A program made the translations under genes and the position numbers. The notes under the pieces were generated by a model. That model was not told the DNA's origin. It saw only the letters and a program-made list of their open reading frames with translations, and did no database searches. 16,648 nt of DNA from Acholeplasmataceae bacterium (GTDB taxonomy: Bacteria; Bacillota; Negativicutes; Acidaminococcales; Acidaminococcaceae). The DNA lies in the NCBI GenBank assembly GCA_012719555.1, contig JAAYAE010000006.1:1-16648 (forward strand), read 5' to 3'. This document shows, piece by piece, positions 15,445-16,648 of this stretch. Numbering within the stretch: position 1 is the first letter of the stretch; the number at the start of each line of letters is the position of its first letter.

Positions 15445-16648
15445 ATGGAAAACTTAAGCGGACCTAAATGGAACAAGTATAATGCGAACAGAATTGTCGG
15501 TGAAGACCACTTGGGTATTAGATATGTTGCAATAATAATTGCAGATTACTTACAGAACGGAATAACAAGTATTACTCCAAGGGCAAGATATTGGTCATTT
15601 TATACGTGGGTGTTACATGACTTTATAAACAATAGCCAAAATCGTTCATTGGCAGAGTTTAAAAAATATTTAAAGAGACAGGAATGGTTCTACATTCTGG
15701 CAAATATTGCTCAATTAGAAGGTAATGGTCCAGTTGGTCTGATAGGAGTAACAAAAGGACAGGAAGTATGGAATACTGGTTTAGAGGAATTGCCTGAAAG
15801 AACAGATTACCTGAAAAATTCGCTTGGAGGGTACGGTCAGGCATATAGGAATGTTATTAAAATATTAGGGTTTACAAGGGAAGCTGACACGGAAAAAGGC
15901 GTGGAAATTGATAGAATTACTGAAGAAGGAAAAGCCTTGGCCATAGCATTTGAAAACACAATAAAACACACTGATTATTATAGTAACTATCGTTTATCAA
16001 GCGATAAAATTCCAAGGCGCGTACTTAAGGAATATGGAGATGTTGCAGGATTGGACAGACTGAATCAACCGTTCTCGCAGGACTTGTATATTTTGAAAAA
16101 ACATTTCATGCCGGATAAAACGGAAGACAGGCTAAAAATACTTAGATGTTCTTCGTTAGAGTATTATATGTACATAATTAAAAATCATGGAGCAGAATGC
16201 AGTAAAGGGCTAAGCGGATGGCGGAATATAATATATGATAAGCACTCAATAAAGGGCCAGCAGTACAAAAAGATACCAGATATATTTGATGAGGTAGCGA
16301 AGGGCTGGGAGATATATCATGGAAGGCAGCTATTTACATATGGATTAGAAGCAATATGGTCATACGTCTTGGATTTATTAAGCATAAAACCATGTCTACG
16401 TTCTTGGCTTATTGAAAATGTAATAGAAAATCTAAAAAATGAAGGCATTGATGTGAACAATAGGGTAGAAGAAATATTGCATTTATTACCATTAGATATT
16501 ACTGATAGAGAAGAGTATATAAAGAAGGCTGCAAATCAGTACGGGTCTGCCACTGAGAGGGTATACTATCCCTTGTTATTAATGCTAGATGTTTATTATA
16601 GATTTAAGGACAGAAGTGACTTCCATGAGATGCATAAAGAGTTTATAA
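15445..16648 (+). CDS. Unrecognised protein with a TPRARYWSFYTW motif (3' end outside window)
   Basis: ATG at 15445 with GAGGGTGA five bases upstream. The frame is open to the last base, giving 401 residues; the final visible bases TATAA are not an in-frame stop, so the gene continues beyond the window. The N-terminus GPKWNKYNANRIVGEDHLG leads to a conserved-looking block TPRARYWSFYTW (residues 44-55). A comparable T-x-RARY-x-x-F-x-x-W block occurs in the DUF6361-type proteins found near defence genes, a faint resemblance only. The rest is mixed helical, rich in aromatic and charged residues, without signal peptide, membrane segment or nucleotide-binding motif. It is more AT-rich than the defence operon, with which it is codirectional but from which it is separated by the leftward nuclease gene and 220 bases of upstream DNA. 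Function unknown; a defence-associated role is guessed from position. Confidence 0.85.
   Translation, partial: MENLSGPKWNKYNANRIVGEDHLGIRYVAIIIADYLQNGITSITPRARYWSFYTWVLHDFINNSQNRSLAEFKKYLKRQEWFYILANIAQLEGNGPVGLIGVTKGQEVWNTGLEELPERTDYLKNSLGGYGQAYRNVIKILGFTREADTEKGVEIDRITEEGKALAIAFENTIKHTDYYSNYRLSSDKIPRRVLKEYGDVAGLDRLNQPFSQDLYILKKHFMPDKTEDRLKILRCSSLEYYMYIIKNHGAECSKGLSGWRNIIYDKHSIKGQQYKKIPDIFDEVAKGWEIYHGRQLFTYGLEAIWSYVLDLLSIKPCLRSWLIENVIENLKNEGIDVNNRVEEILHLLPLDITDREEYIKKAANQYGSATERVYYPLLLMLDVYYRFKDRSDFHEMHKEFI

Noticed and set aside
1..16648. CRISPR arrays, tRNA or rRNA genes
   Set aside because: No regularly spaced repeats and no cloverleaf or rRNA-like segments were seen on either strand.

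Overview
The window looks like a defence island on a low-to-moderate GC Gram-positive (Firmicutes, probably Clostridia) chromosome. This is inferred from A/T-rich codon use, G-rich Shine-Dalgarno sequences of the AGGGGG(TGG/TGA) type before most genes, GTG and TTG starts, and a sigma-A-like TTGATA-17-TGGTATAAT promoter. The species cannot be named from sequence alone.

Layout. (1) Bases 1-1352 hold two AT-rich genes that look like integron gene cassettes. Each ends in a stop codon embedded in a GCGTnTAACAAA box, and a GC-rich attC-like site (about 327-497) separates them. The second cassette encodes a protein that may be a remote uracil-DNA-glycosylase-fold relative; its own attC is cut short. 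(2) Bases 1353-2348 are decayed mobile DNA: about 310 bases without a recognisable gene, then a leftward tyrosine recombinase that has lost its catalytic C-terminus. (3) Bases 2349-2687 are a leader region with a perfect 11-bp inverted repeat and weak promoter-like boxes. (4) Bases 2688-14875 are the main feature, a tight three-gene operon. It encodes a 1722-aa DEAD/DEAH helicase with an MrfA-type zinc-binding (DUF1998) domain and a C-terminal Vsr/DUF559-like nuclease domain, a 947-aa SNF2-type helicase resembling DrmD, and a 1389-aa Eco57I/PglX-like adenine DNA methyltransferase resembling DrmMI. (5) Bases 14893-15269 hold a small convergent gene for an Hjc-like PD-(D/E)XK protein, bracketed by a perfect 15-bp inverted repeat, with a strong promoter just outside. 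(6) From 15445 to the window end runs an unrecognised gene, cut by the window edge, preceded by a possible 10-codon leader ORF.

How the genes may work together. The operon resembles class 1 DISARM, with a modifying methyltransferase and a SNF2 helicase. However, the usual separate drmA (helicase), drmB (DUF1998) and drmC (phospholipase-D nuclease) genes are absent. In their place one DruE/MrfA-like protein appears to combine helicase, zinc-binding and nuclease parts. The inferred logic is that the methyltransferase marks self DNA, while the two translocases and the fused nuclease act on unmarked invading DNA. This is an inference from domains and layout; activity is not shown. The small Hjc-like nuclease and the downstream unknown gene may be accessories or independent passengers.
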